Of a stretch of DNA of 64,000 nt, positions 43,613 through 51,734 are shown piece by piece. The position numbers and the translations under genes are program-made. Source of the stretch: Bacillus methanolicus MGA3 (GTDB lineage: Bacteria; Bacillota; Bacilli; Bacillales; Cytobacillaceae); the NCBI RefSeq assembly GCF_000724485.1, contig NZ_CP007740.1:1-64000 (forward strand). Reading direction: 5' to 3'. A model generated the notes under the pieces. That model worked only from the letters and a program-made list of their open reading frames with translations, was not told the DNA's origin and ran no database searches. The stretch's first letter is position 1. Each line of letters begins with the position of its first letter.

Positions 43613-44131
43613 TTATTTCGTCTTTATATGCTCTAACCAGCGAATGAATTTTAAGTTTCCTAATAACGCAGCGTATAAAAAAGGATAAGAAACAGCAGAC
43701 AACCATAAATTCCAATGATGATGATAAAGGTATCCCATTTTTAATGTTAGCCATTCGTAAAAGGTAGAAAATACAGACCAAACAATAATATAAAAAAACT
43801 TAATAATGAATGAACGATTAAAAGGATACCAATTGATAATCAGCATAGTTGCAGCAGGGTATATCCCCAAAACAATCAATAAAGTCTTTGCATCTAGAAA
43901 ATAGGGATCAAAAAATCCATACATATCATATTTATAGGCAAAACAATCGGCTATCTCAGAACAAAATAACCCCCAAAAAATACTTGCATAATATTCAATT
44001 GGACGTAAATTTTTTTTCATCAAAAAAGCTGTCAAATTAAATACAACAATTGAAACATACAGAAACCACATAAAAGCCATCCAATCTTTGGAGATGATAA
44101 AAGAAATTTGTTTTATACAGTTTCTCCTCAT
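43613..44131 (-). CDS. Second CBO0543-family membrane protein
   Basis: 172 residues from ATG 44131 (or from the in-frame ATG 17 to 21 codons later, MAFMWFLYVSIVV). Five hydrophobic spans, DMYGFFDPYFLDAKTLLIVLGIYP, and the YHHHWNLWLSAVSYPFLY motif typical of these proteins. Same strand and family as the 42634 gene. Function unknown. Confidence 0.7.
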   Translation of the reverse strand: MRRNCIKQISFIISKDWMAFMWFLYVSIVVFNLTAFLMKKNLRPIEYYASIFWGLFCSEIADCFAYKYDMYGFFDPYFLDAKTLLIVLGIYPAATMLIINWYPFNRSFIIKFFYIIVWSVFSTFYEWLTLKMGYLYHHHWNLWLSAVSYPFLYAALLGNLKFIRWLEHIKTK

Positions 44132-44162
44132 CCCTCATCCATTATTCTCCCTCATAAAGAAA

Positions 44163-44350
44163 GGAGAATAATCAGCATCTTGCTTTAGCACAGCCAATAG
44201 CTTACTTTTCTGCCCGAGACGCCCAACGGCAATAGAACGCAGCAGTGTCGATTTTCCCCAGCCGTCCCCCCAATAAAAACAGTGATCTTACCTCTTGGGA
44301 TTTCAAGGTCAAGTTCATTAATAACAATGGTTTCTCCATATAAATTTTTT
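44163..44350 (-). pseudogene. ABC transporter ATPase fragment
   Basis: In two frames the minus strand reads GETIVINELDLEIPRGKITV, FIGG, then WGKSTLLRSIAVGRLGQKSK. This is the Walker A region of an iron-siderophore-type ABC ATPase with a frameshift in the P-loop; nothing of the rest remains. Confidence 0.6.
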
Positions 44351-44417
44351 CATTTTATTCATAAATATTCCAGAATCGGTAACAATATGTTTAATGCCGA
44401 AAAGATGGTGATGAAAA

Positions 44418-44991
44418 ATGAAAAAATGGTTTAAAAACAATCGCAACAAAGAAGACTTTGAAAAAAAGGATGAGCAAAAGGTCTTCCCAAAATCTTATGA
44501 CTATAAAAAGACTTTTTACTACAATCAAAAAAACAACATTCGCTTTTCTTTAACGTTCATATCTACATTAATTGATCAAAACGTTCTTCACCAGACTGTT
44601 CTCCCGCATCTGCAGTAGAATGAATTCACGACTCTGGATGATATAAAAAAATTATTCCAATTTCAGATATGGAAATATCCGACGATCCGTCAATCATCGA
44701 ACAAAAGCTTTTTAACGGTTATGTTAACGATTGAAACGGATGAAAAGCGTTTTGCCTTTATCACTGCTCAAAAACTAATCGTCCGCAGCATTACAGCTCC
44801 CGAAGTTGAGTTTAGTGTCATCGGCCCAAAGGAAGCATTTGTTGAATCCATTGACCAAAACCTTAATTTAATTTGCAAAAGAGTACCTGTAAAAGAACTT
44901 GTGATTGAGTCTCTTTCCGTCGGCAACATTTCAAAAACGAAAGTCGCCATCCTTTATATTGACGGAATTGCAGATCGGGAAAACGTAGATT
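44418..44991 (+). pseudogene. Spore germination protein GerAA-family, N-terminal part, broken
   Basis: ATG 44418 opens MKKWFKNNRNKEDFEKK..., then LTFISTLIDQNVLHQTVLPHL and a stop. Further pieces follow in shifting frames: IPISDMEISDDPSIIEQKLF and SITAPEVEFSVIGPKEAFVE, ending AILYIDGIADRENV. These are the soluble N-terminal domain motifs of GerA/GerK A subunits. At least one stop and two frameshifts; the membrane half is deleted and GerAB sequence follows directly. Confidence 0.75.
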
Positions 44992-45289
44992 TTGCCGTTT
45001 GTTGAAAGATTAGAATATATAGGGATTGCTCTTGATTATTCTGCCGAATATTTGTTTGGCGATTTGGATTTCAAGCAGGTTAATAAAACGAATAGTCCAT
45101 CTCAAACAAAAGATCAGCGTGCTTCTTATCGGAATCCTTTGTTTAATCATCTCTGTTACTTTTCAGACGAGAGAAGAAATTAAGCTACTTGATGACTATA
45201 TCTCAAAGGCGGGTTTTTGGTTTACATATGTATATATTCCCCTTCTGTTTACATCCGTCTTAATTACAAAGAAGGTGAAAGGCAAATGA
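44992..45289 (+). pseudogene. Spore germination permease GerAB-family, C-terminal part
   Basis: LPFVERLEYIGIA, then after a one-base shift near 45027 LLIILPNICLAIWISSRLIK and on to YIPLLFTSVLITKKVKGK. This is the last 90 residues of a GerAB-type amino-acid permease. The deletion joining it to GerAA removed the end of one gene and most of the next. It ends 4 bases into the intact C-subunit gene. Confidence 0.75.
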
Positions 45290-46353
45290 GAATAAAGCAC
45301 AATTTATGTTTTATGCTTTGTATTCTTTTTTTATCAGGCTGTCTTAATAAACAAGTCGTTGATGATGTCAGTTTTAAACTAGCAAGCGGTTATGATTATG
45401 TAAATGAGAAGGAAATGCGCGGGACATTCCTAGTGCCTGAATTTTTGCCCGATAAAACGATTAAAAATGTTACCTATTCTGCAGTTTCCCTTGGACCATT
45501 TGAAATAAGTAAAGAGATACAGAAGCAAGTGTCAGACCCGATTGTCCGAGGAAGCCTTGAAGTAATCCTTGTTGGAAATGAGCTCGCCAAAAAAGGGATC
45601 AGAAATATTCTCGATTCATATGAAAGAGATGCAAGTATTGGGGGAACACTTATTTTAGGGGTAACGGAAGGGGATGCGAAAGATGTTCTTGAAGGAGAAT
45701 ACGGGAACAGAGGAAATGCAGTTTATCTGTCCCGCCTTTTTGAACACAACATGGATCACCAAGATTTGCCTGAATCCAATTTAAAGATTTTCTTATCGGA
45801 TTATTATCAAAAAGGCAAAGACGGTTACTTGCCTCTTATAAAAAAAAGTAATAAAAAAAAGGTCGAAATTAACGGACTCTGCTTATTCAAAGAAGACAAA
45901 GTAGTCGATGAGCTTTCCGTTGATAAATTATTTTTCTTTAAATTAATGACCGATCAATATAATGAAGGTACCACTCATGTTGCAGTTAACGGCAATAAAG
46001 CTTCGATAGAAATCATTTCATCAAAGTATAAGATGAAATTAATCGGAAGAAATCCATATAAAATCGAACTAAATATAAAATTAAAAGGTGAAATAACGGA
46101 TTATACCGGAAATCAATTAACCAGGAAAATAAAGGATAACATTGAAAAAACGATGGAAAAAAACATAAACGAACAATGTTCAAAGTTAATTTCCAGGTTC
46201 CAAGAAAAAAATATTGATCCAATCGGATTTGGCGCTTTTGTCAAAAGCAGGACAAGAAACTTTGATTTTTCAAAATGGGAAGATGAATATCAAAACCTGA
46301 CAGTCGATGTAAATACAAAAGTCATTCTTACTGAAGAAGGAGTCATTGAATAA
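45286..46353 (+). CDS. Ger(x)C-family spore germination lipoprotein
   Basis: 355 residues from ATG 45286 (GAAGGTGAAAGG upstream). Lipobox LFLSGC, then the GerAC N-terminal domain (ASGYDYVNEKEMRGTFLVPE) and the C-terminal Spore_GerAC domain (NPYKIELNIKLKGEITDYTG, IDPIGFGAFVKSR). In intact operons it works with A and B subunits as an inner-membrane germinant receptor. Here both partners are broken, so it is probably without function unless it pairs with a receptor elsewhere. Confidence 0.9.
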   Translation: MRIKHNLCFMLCILFLSGCLNKQVVDDVSFKLASGYDYVNEKEMRGTFLVPEFLPDKTIKNVTYSAVSLGPFEISKEIQKQVSDPIVRGSLEVILVGNELAKKGIRNILDSYERDASIGGTLILGVTEGDAKDVLEGEYGNRGNAVYLSRLFEHNMDHQDLPESNLKIFLSDYYQKGKDGYLPLIKKSNKKKVEINGLCLFKEDKVVDELSVDKLFFFKLMTDQYNEGTTHVAVNGNKASIEIISSKYKMKLIGRNPYKIELNIKLKGEITDYTGNQLTRKIKDNIEKTMEKNINEQCSKLISRFQEKNIDPIGFGAFVKSRTRNFDFSKWEDEYQNLTVDVNTKVILTEEGVIE

Positions 46354-46399
46354 AGTAAACTTCTCTGAGTTTGATGTTTTACTTCCCGTTTATTAAAAG

Positions 46400-46428
46400 A
46401 AGCGAAGGGCTTTCCCTTCGCTTTTCTT
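46400..46428 (+). terminator. Terminator of the ger operon remnant
   Basis: AGCGAAGGG - CTTT - CCCTTCGCT followed by TTTCTT. Confidence 0.85.
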
Positions 46429-46440
46429 ATACTGTCGTTG

Positions 46441-46690
46441 AAAACATGTACTTTTTGTGATAACGGATTGAAAAATATTAACCCGATCGCAAGTATGTTA
46501 CCCATTAATGAGCTTCTCCGTAGCTGATAAACGGCAGCGGTATTCCGGTAATCGGCAAAAGTCCGATTGTCATCCCAATGTTTTGGAAGACGTGAAACGT
46601 AATCATGCTTATAACTCCTACACACATATATGTGTAAAAGTTGTTTTTCGTTTCCATTCCGATTTTCGTTAAGGATAATGATAATTTTTT
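46441..46690 (-). pseudogene. RodA/FtsW/SpoVE-family protein, C-terminal fragment
   Basis: The minus strand reads VGVISMITFHVFQNIGMTIG, LLPITGIPLPFISYG, and after a one- or two-base loss SSLMGNILAIGLIFSIRYHK. NIGMTIG...PITGIPLPFISYGGSS is the signature of SEDS glycosyltransferases. The fragment is cut off at about 46690, exactly where the 105-bp inverted repeat begins. Confidence 0.7.
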
Positions 46691-46793
46691 TGGTCATTCC
46701 ACCAATGCATTAGAGGGTTATTTCAGACTATATCAGAAAATTTCTTCCTTGTTTCTCCATTATAAAAAAGGCAGGGGCAATCCCTGCCTTAAA
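46680..46793. repeat. Inverted repeat, right copy
   Basis: 46691-46793 is the reverse complement of 25338-25440 with about three mismatches and includes a second copy of the par-operon terminator hairpin (GGCAGGG.. CCCTGCC). Confidence 0.9.
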
Positions 46794-46970
46794 AACACGT
46801 AAGTTGAATTAAAGGTCTACAACACCTCTTTGTTGAAATATAAAATGCAATACAACGAACGGAGAGGAATATCGACTGATTCACGTTACAACGACATACA
46901 AACGATGCTTGAATCGATGAAGAAGATCAAAGATAAACAAATGTATGAGGTATCGGCCTCTTTTTCTTTT
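46794..46970. other. Gap with unassigned reading
   Basis: An open stretch without start reads YNTSLLKYKMQYNERRGIST, DSRYNDIQTMLESMKKIKDK (about 46819-46950). Looks like a gene remnant; not recognised. Confidence 0.3.
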
Positions 46971-47198
46971 TAGGGATTTTACGTTTACCTCAACACTCGT
47001 CTATTCTTTTTTCTCCATTGTGCATATTTTGTACAAGAGATTATTTAATCTTCGCATTTCCAGATCCGTATACCGCCCATATTGCATATAGTCACCTCTT
47101 CAGAAGCGTATGTTATTACATACGCTTTTCGGCTTTTTAAAGTAGAACTTTTTTGGGAAAACCAATTAATTCTCTTACTCATTAAGATATTTGTCCAT

Positions 47199-47225
47199 AC
47201 TGCTGTTTATTGTTTACATAACATA
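47199..47225 (+). promoter_or_regulatory. Candidate sigma-K promoter
   Basis: AC, 16 bases, then CATAACATA (47217-47225), fitting the sigma-K pattern AC-N16-CATANNNTA. Confidence 0.6.
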
Positions 47226-47256
47226 AATATAAGATTGCAATAGGTGGTGAACTAAT

Positions 47257-47403
47257 ATGTGTGGTTGCGGATGTGGTAGAGGTTACGATGGTTACGGCTA
47301 CGGTGGTTACGGTGGTGGCTTTAACTTTGCGTTAATCGTCGTGTTGTTCATTCTATTGATCATTATAGGATGTTCTTGCTTTAGCGGATTTGGCGGCTAC
47401 TAA
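47257..47403 (+). CDS. YjcZ-family sporulation peptide 1
   Basis: 48 residues: a Gly/Tyr/Cys-rich head ([20 protein letters not shown]) and one membrane span [19 protein letters not shown], the signature of the YjcZ/TIGR01732 sporulation family. AGGTGGTGA precedes ATG. A sigma-K-like promoter fits expression in the mother cell. Members probably associate with the spore envelope; exact role unknown. Confidence 0.88.
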   Translation: MCGCGCGRGYDGYGYGGYGGGFNFALIVVLFILLIIIGCSCFSGFGGY

Positions 47404-47479
47404 ATTGTACAGGACAAGTTGGGTAAGTAAATCTGTCCTTTTGTCATATAGATTTTTGAAATGAAAGGAGGTACATTAA

Positions 47480-47548
47480 ATGCCGTTTTTTGGTTTTGGT
47501 CGAAGAGACTTGTTTTTTCGTGACGACTTTAGAAGAAGACGCTTCTAA
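47480..47548 (+). CDS. 22-residue Phe/Arg-rich peptide
   Basis: ATG 47480 with a strong AAAGGAGGT at 47464-47472 gives MPFFGFGRRDLFFRDDFRRR and RF. The start is convincing, the peptide short. It sits between sporulation peptides and may be a spore peptide; no family known to me. Confidence 0.55.
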   Translation: MPFFGFGRRDLFFRDDFRRRRF

Positions 47549-48005
47549 TTAAGCAAATGATTTAAACAGTGTTTCCATGGGCCTATGGGCCTTTTTTATA
47601 GAGAAAGATCATCTGCTGTGAAATAAAAAAAATCCACATAATTCTTTGCAAATGGTTTATTGCAAGAAACTAAGAGGATTGCCGCAGCAGCCCCCATCTT
47701 AAAAAACAAATGAATAAAACAAAAAAAGAGCCGACCAAAAGGTCACATAAAGTGATTTTTTGGTCTCTTCCCTTTTTTTTAGGGATTTTACGTTTACCTC
47801 AGCATTCGTCTATTCTTTTTTCTCTATTGTGCATATTTTGTACAAGAGATTATTTAATCTTCGCGTTTCCAGATCCGTATACCTCCCATATTGCATATAG
47901 TCACCTCTTCAGAAGCGTATGTTATTACATACGCTTTTCGGCTTTTTAAAGTAGAACTCTTGGGTGAACCCAGGAATTATCTTACTCATATAGATATCAG
48001 TCCAT

Positions 48006-48032
48006 ACTGTTGTTTATTATTTACATAACATA
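48006..48032 (+). promoter_or_regulatory. Candidate sigma-K promoter, second copy
   Basis: AC, 16 bases, CATAACATA (48024-48032), at the same distance from the gene as in unit 1. Confidence 0.6.
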
Positions 48033-48063
48033 AAAATAAGGTTGCAAAAGGAGGTGAACGAAT

Positions 48064-48216
48064 ATGGGTTTTTGTGGTTTCGGATGTGGTAGAGGTTACG
48101 GTGGTTATGGCTACGGCGGTTATGGCTACGGCGGTTTCGGTGGTGGCTTTGCGTTAATCATCGTGTTGTTCATTCTATTGATCATTATAGGCTGTTCTTG
48201 CTTTGGCGGCTATTAA
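48064..48216 (+). CDS. YjcZ-family sporulation peptide 2
   Basis: 50 residues: [20 protein letters not shown], then GYGGFGGG and [33 protein letters not shown] precedes ATG 48064. Paralogue of the 47257 gene from a tandem duplication; the Gly-Tyr head has gained repeats. Confidence 0.88.
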   Translation: MGFCGFGCGRGYGGYGYGGYGYGGFGGGFALIIVLFILLIIIGCSCFGGY

Positions 48217-48293
48217 TGAAAAAGGAGCCCGAATGTTGCTGTTTTGGGCTTCTAACATAAAATGATCATGATTTGTGAAATGGAGGTGTAATT

Positions 48294-48398
48294 ATGGGTG
48301 AAAGATATGGAGGTAATGCATTTGCGTTTATAGTGGTTATTTTCGTACTACTCATCATTGTAGGCTGTTCTTGCTTTGGCGGATTTGGCTACTACTAA
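48294..48398 (+). CDS. YjcZ-family sporulation peptide 3
   Basis: 34 residues, MGERYGGNAF then AFIVVIFVLLIIVGCSCFGG. ATGGAGGTG precedes ATG 48294. Shorter head, same membrane span and GCSCFGG end as the other two, so a diverged family member at the end of the cluster. Confidence 0.85.
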   Translation: MGERYGGNAFAFIVVIFVLLIIVGCSCFGGFGYY

Positions 48399-48619
48399 AT
48401 ATATAATTCTCACTAATTCATATTAAAAAGAAAAAGGCAAGATGAGTTATTAAGTGGTTTAAATCAATTAATAGTACGTTTTAAGAGTGGAAAGAGGTTT
48501 CTCCTTACAAGAGATTGGAGTTTAAATCTAGGACAGTTTCGAAGTGTCCTAGACTTATTTTTTACATTTTTATCTATTGGAAATTTACACCCATTTATTA
48601 TTGTAATAAACTTACAAAA

Positions 48620-48652
48620 AATAACGCCCTACATTAGGCGTTATTTTTTCTT
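48620..48652. terminator. Terminator-like hairpin
   Basis: AATAACGCC - loop - GGCGTTATT followed by TTTTC on the + strand. It overlaps the 3' end of the small minus-strand gene. Confidence 0.65.
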
Positions 48653-48769
48653 CTTCTTCTTAAGTGGCAGTCCATATTTGTTTGCATTATCAATCATTTT
48701 CTTAGCCAATGCGGCAGCCTCTTGTTTCTTCATCTGTTTTTCTCCTTCTCCGGTTCTTTTTTTATCCAT
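48641..48769 (-). CDS. Small Lys-rich protein, unknown
   Basis: 42 codons from ATG 48769, or 30 from the in-frame ATG behind GGAGAAGGAG (48733): MKKQEAAALAKKMIDNANKY, GLPLKKKKKK. The basic helical peptide with poly-Lys tail looks like small DNA-associated or spore-core proteins of Bacillus. Unknown function. Confidence 0.5.
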   Translation of the reverse strand: MDKKRTGEGEKQMKKQEAAALAKKMIDNANKYGLPLKKKKKK

Positions 48770-48786
48770 TTTCACCAGGATTGAAA

Positions 48787-48827
48787 AAAAATATACATGC
48801 TCCCCCATCCTCCCCCATATACATGTA
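48787..48827 (+). repeat. Direct-repeat pair before the RHH gene
   Basis: ATATACATG (48790 and 48818) and CTCCCCCAT (48799 and 48809) each occur twice in about 40 bases, 60 bases before the RHH gene start, like an operator for an autoregulated protein. Confidence 0.5.
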
Positions 48828-48886
48828 GTAAACCAGGGACAAAAAGACAGTGTCCTAAAGCTAATTTCGGATTTTGGAGGGAAACG

Positions 48887-49522
48887 ATGAAAAAAGAGAA
48901 GGAGAGACGTACCCGATCAGATAAAAAACGAGATGTGAAACCGACCATCACCATTCAACTCAAAGAATGCATTTATAGATTGTCTTATATTACAAATACG
49001 CCGGTTAAAGATGTGGCCGAGACCATTTGTGAAGCCGGGCTTGTCTCAAGGAAAGTGATGGATTATTTATCGCAGCATTTCCGAAGACCTGTCCGATTGA
49101 AGAATACTTTATACATGGGAGACCTGGACCGCTCTTCTTTACAAAAGCGATCTTCAGCTGGCCAGTGTGAGCGTATTACAATACGCTTACCTCAAGGAAC
49201 TTATGAGAATTTAACCGCCCTTGCTTATGCGCTTGATGTTACACCTTCTCGTGCAACCGCATTACTTTTGGATGCAAGTATCCGGAATTCGGATTTCATT
49301 AATGAGTATGTTCGTGACTATCTGAAACAGCATCTTGATGATGGCCGTATGAGAGAACTAAAAAAAGTAATGAAATTCATTAATACAAATAATCCTTATG
49401 AGGAAGAGATTTCATGGAGTGCGTTGCTTTCTTTTCTTTTTGACGAGTTAAAGATTGGGGCGAGCAATATATCAGAATCTATTCAGGATTGGTTAGATAA
49501 GTGGAATAGGAAGGAAAGATAA
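48887..49522 (+). CDS. RHH-type DNA-binding protein, unknown role
   Basis: 211 residues from ATG 48887, TTGGAGGG upstream. Two similar halves each show a beta strand followed by two helices: TITIQLKECIYRLSYITNTP and RITIRLPQGTYENLTALAYA, followed by SRATALLLDASI. That suggests a tandem ribbon-helix-helix protein, with an acidic C-terminal domain. A plasmid copy or partition regulator is possible. Confidence 0.65.
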   Translation: MKKEKERRTRSDKKRDVKPTITIQLKECIYRLSYITNTPVKDVAETICEAGLVSRKVMDYLSQHFRRPVRLKNTLYMGDLDRSSLQKRSSAGQCERITIRLPQGTYENLTALAYALDVTPSRATALLLDASIRNSDFINEYVRDYLKQHLDDGRMRELKKVMKFINTNNPYEEEISWSALLSFLFDELKIGASNISESIQDWLDKWNRKER

Positions 49523-49691
49523 CAATACCTTTATTGATATCCGTTAGCTAAAACAACCCCAAAAAGGCGATTGTATCAAAGCTGCTTAATGCTACAGTAC
49601 TCTTCGTTCCATCAGCTGCTATGCACCGGACGGAATGATCAATTTTGTAAGCGCTTGAATAAAATTAGAAGAATTTTTCATTTTTCTATCT
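49523..49691. other. Gap with C-terminal scrap
   Basis: On the minus strand IDHSVRCIAADGTKSTVALS then SFDTIAFLGLF and a stop can be read at about 49548-49645; family unknown. Confidence 0.3.
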
Positions 49692-49862
49692 TTATTTTTT
49701 AAAAAATTGTTTTTGGTACATCGTGATTAGTTGGTCTAATCTCTGGCTGCAATAAAGGGTATCATAGCTATTCAAGCTGGTTGCTTCAGAGATCTTGATC
49801 AATTCTTTTTTAAGCTGATTAATTCTTTCTTCTAATTCGTTGGTTGAAGTACTAATCATCAT
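49692..49862 (-). CDS. Spo0E-like aspartyl-phosphate phosphatase
   Basis: 56 residues from the ATG-ATG at 49862/49859, AGGGGAA upstream. LEERINQLKKELIKISEATS...YCSQRLDQLITMYQK is a two-helix Spo0E protein with the SxxLDxLI signature. These proteins remove phosphate from Spo0A~P and hold back sporulation. On a mobile element it would let the element influence the host's decision to sporulate. Confidence 0.85.
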   Translation of the reverse strand: MMISTSTNELEERINQLKKELIKISEATSLNSYDTLYCSQRLDQLITMYQKQFFKK

Positions 49863-50016
49863 ACAAATTCCCCTAATCATCATCCATTATCTTTTAACCA
49901 TTTAGTGTAATAAAATCGTTCATTGTAATATTATGCAAAAAATCTGAAATATTTGGAATACTTGTCACAAAATTTTCTATAAAAAATACAAAAAAAAGTA
50001 TAAAAATATTTTTCTT

Positions 50017-50116
50017 TGGGCGGCAGCATTACGAACTGCTCGGAAGGTATTTCGTTCCGTTCTAGCGCATTTCATAAACATGTTTTTTAGGAAGGAGATT
50101 ATTCCTTCCTTTTTTA
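50017..50116 (+). ncRNA. Possible short RNA ending in a strong terminator
   Basis: AGGAAGGA - GATTAT - TCCTTCCT followed by TTTTTT (50089-50116) is a textbook terminator with no gene in front of it. The preceding 70 bases contain small stems (GGCAGC..GCTCGG, CGGAAGG..TTCCG). A small RNA or the tail of a leader transcript is inferred. Confidence 0.4.
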
Positions 50117-50145
50117 TTGTCTTTTTAAGTTTCTAAATCTTTGGG

Positions 50146-50690
50146 GTCACCGCAAGGGTCTGCTAACGAGCTGTAAGCTCCTATTGTCGCTAACAGCTCG
50201 TTAGCATCTTGCTTCGGTCTAAAATCACCGATAACCATGGACCTACGGCTTTTGTTTCGCCTACATTTCGTTAGTTTCCTGTCGATTTCTTAACGCCCGA
50301 TCGATGACGGGGAAAACCTTTCAAAGCTCATACAAGGAAGGAAAAAGGAAAATTCCCGGCTAACGCCAGGAATTAGGTTGATTGCTGTGCTCCTACGATT
50401 AAACTTTGCCCTTTGCCTTCCGAATCGTGAAACATCACAAAGCCGACTAACCTTCCAGCAGGTCGAGACTCCTAGGCTGCGCCCTCAACCTGCTGGAAGC
50501 TAAGTCGTCGAGCCAGGTCGTTCAAGGGGCAAAAAACTTTTTGCTTAAAAGCACTTCGTAACAGCAAAAACTTTTTGTGCTTATTCCCTTGACCGTCTGT
50601 CTATGCGTGTTTTTCGTTCTCCATGCCAAAGGGCGAAATTAATCCCCCTTTGGGGAACTAAATCGCTTCGGAAGGCAAGGAGAAAAATCA
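50146..50690 (+). ncRNA. Highly structured non-coding region (candidate large RNA)
   Basis: About 545 gene-free, unusually GC-rich bases with many inverted repeats: GCTAACGAGCTGT (50162-50174) with ACAGCTCGTTAGC (50193-50205), extended outside by ACCGCAAG and CTTGCTTCGGT; AATTCCCGGC-TAAC-GCCAGGAATT near 50352; CTTCCAGCAGGT (50452-50463) with 50488-50499, extended to about 20 bp; TCAAGGG with CCCTTGA around 50521-50588; and a long-range TTGCCTTCCGAATCG (50414) with CGCTTCGGAAGGCAA (50670). It ends at the ribosome site of the JAB gene. A giant structured RNA or a replication origin are both possible. Confidence 0.55.
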
Positions 50691-50706
50691 AAGGAGGAGT
50701 TATTTG

Positions 50707-51153
50707 ATGCAACCGATTTTTGAAGTGCTTCGTATTAAGCAGGAAATCAGAGAAGTTTCAGCATCGTTTGTTGTTCATAAAATTTACAATCCAAAAAATG
50801 TGGCAGAATTAGCGACAGCATACATCGCAGATGAGGACAGAGAGGTTTTTCTTGTGATGATGCTCAATACAAAAAATGAAGTGGTTGGGCTTCACAGAGC
50901 GCATGTCGGAAGCTTAAACGCAAGTATTGTTCATCCACGCGAAGTGATGAAAGCGGCAATCCTTAACAACGCAGCTTCTATTATCGTCAGTCATCAGCAC
51001 CCAAGTGGAGACACGACACCAAGCCGAGAAGATATAGAGGTTACAAAGCGACTTGCAGAAGCCGGAAAGATAATCGGAATAGAAGTTCTTGACCATGTAA
51101 TTGTAAGCTATACCGGAAATTATGTCAGTATGAAAGAAAAAGGTTACTTGTAA
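50707..51153 (+). CDS. RadC-like JAB/MPN-domain protein
   Basis: 148 residues from ATG 50707, AAGGAGG nine bases upstream. JAMM metal motif HQHPSGDTTPSREDIE with upstream EVVGLHRAHVGSLNASIVHPREV is the RadC-like JAB domain common on plasmids and integrative elements. It lacks the helix-hairpin-helix part of chromosomal RadC. The biochemical role is unsettled; a nuclease or peptidase in DNA maintenance is proposed for the family. Confidence 0.85.
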   Translation: MQPIFEVLRIKQEIREVSASFVVHKIYNPKNVAELATAYIADEDREVFLVMMLNTKNEVVGLHRAHVGSLNASIVHPREVMKAAILNNAASIIVSHQHPSGDTTPSREDIEVTKRLAEAGKIIGIEVLDHVIVSYTGNYVSMKEKGYL

Positions 51154-51161
51154 GAACGGGC

Positions 51162-51289
51162 AAAGGGGGAAAGCCCCCCTTTGATCCACTTGACTGTAGG
51201 TAAGAACAAGACTGACTCATAAGTGTCCAGCTCTCTTCTGCAGCTACTAAATATTGTAGAAACATTGATCCTGTTTCTACAATACTTAG
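51162..51289 (+). terminator. Terminator and following hairpin
   Basis: AAAGGGGG-AAAG-CCCCCCTTT at 51162-51182 closes the JAB gene. CTAAATATTGTAGAAAC (51247-51263) then pairs with 51273-51289 in 15 of 17 positions, and TAACTAAG/CTTAGTTA follows at 51290-51316. Confidence 0.65.
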
Positions 51290-51328
51290 TAACTAAGGGT
51301 GTCTGACTCTTAGTTATGGTTAGCTGAT

Positions 51329-51560
51329 TGTATCAGCTCTCATTGATGTCCCCCTTCTCTCACAACTTCCAGAACTACCAAGGGGGTGCTAGGTAACAAG
51401 TCTGGCAATGCTTTTGAATCACGCTGGAATCGATGTAGACAAAATGACACTAGCGAAGCAAATAAAGAAAAACTCAGTTGATTTACGGGACAATAATTTG
51501 AGGAAGTTATAAATATTTGTCAAAAGGTACCCCAGTTTGGGTTATTACCACAGCAAATCC
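51329..51560 (+). pseudogene. Decayed partial copy of the C39-peptidase gene
   Basis: 51329-51476 is nearly identical to 53684-53833 (the Cys-motif region), with GCGAGG changed to GCTAGG, which makes a stop in place of the Glu of GCEVTS. It then jumps to sequence matching about 53978-54060. About 145 internal bases are deleted between short GTT repeats. Confidence 0.8.
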
Positions 51561-51734
51561 CATTTGAAACAGTACAAATACGGCAGGTGTCAGTTACGAA
51601 ACCTGTACAACGAACGGAACGACAAACACCTTACCTTGGTTCGACCGCCTTTCCTCGAACGCTTCTACCGCTTATTCAATTTCCCTGTTCTTTAGTTGTT
51701 AAACGATGAAGGGAACATTGTTCCTCTGTCTAAC
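51561..51734. other. Gene-free stretch
   Basis: No ORF or fragment I can support between the C39 pseudogene and the transposon-helper remnant. Confidence 0.4.

Larger units (their letters stand above)
46971..47403 (+). repeat. Tandem duplication unit 1 (promoter region plus yjcZ-like gene)
   Basis: Closely matches 47779-48216 from the upstream region through the gene. Includes the hairpin AGCGTATG - TTATTA - CATACGCT at 47104-47126. Confidence 0.9.
47779..48216 (+). repeat. Tandem duplication unit 2
   Basis: Second copy of the unit at 46971-47403, including the hairpin, the sigma-K-like promoter and a yjcZ-like gene with an expanded [12 protein letters not shown] head. Confidence 0.9.

Noticed and set aside
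46290..46697. 135-codon minus-strand open frame
   Set aside because: It crosses the gerC end and its terminator in the wrong frame; the RodA-like reading in other frames explains the conserved part.
49646..49659. TGTAAGCGCTTGAA as a CcpA cre site
   Set aside because: Good match to the cre pattern but not near a promoter or sugar gene; probably chance.
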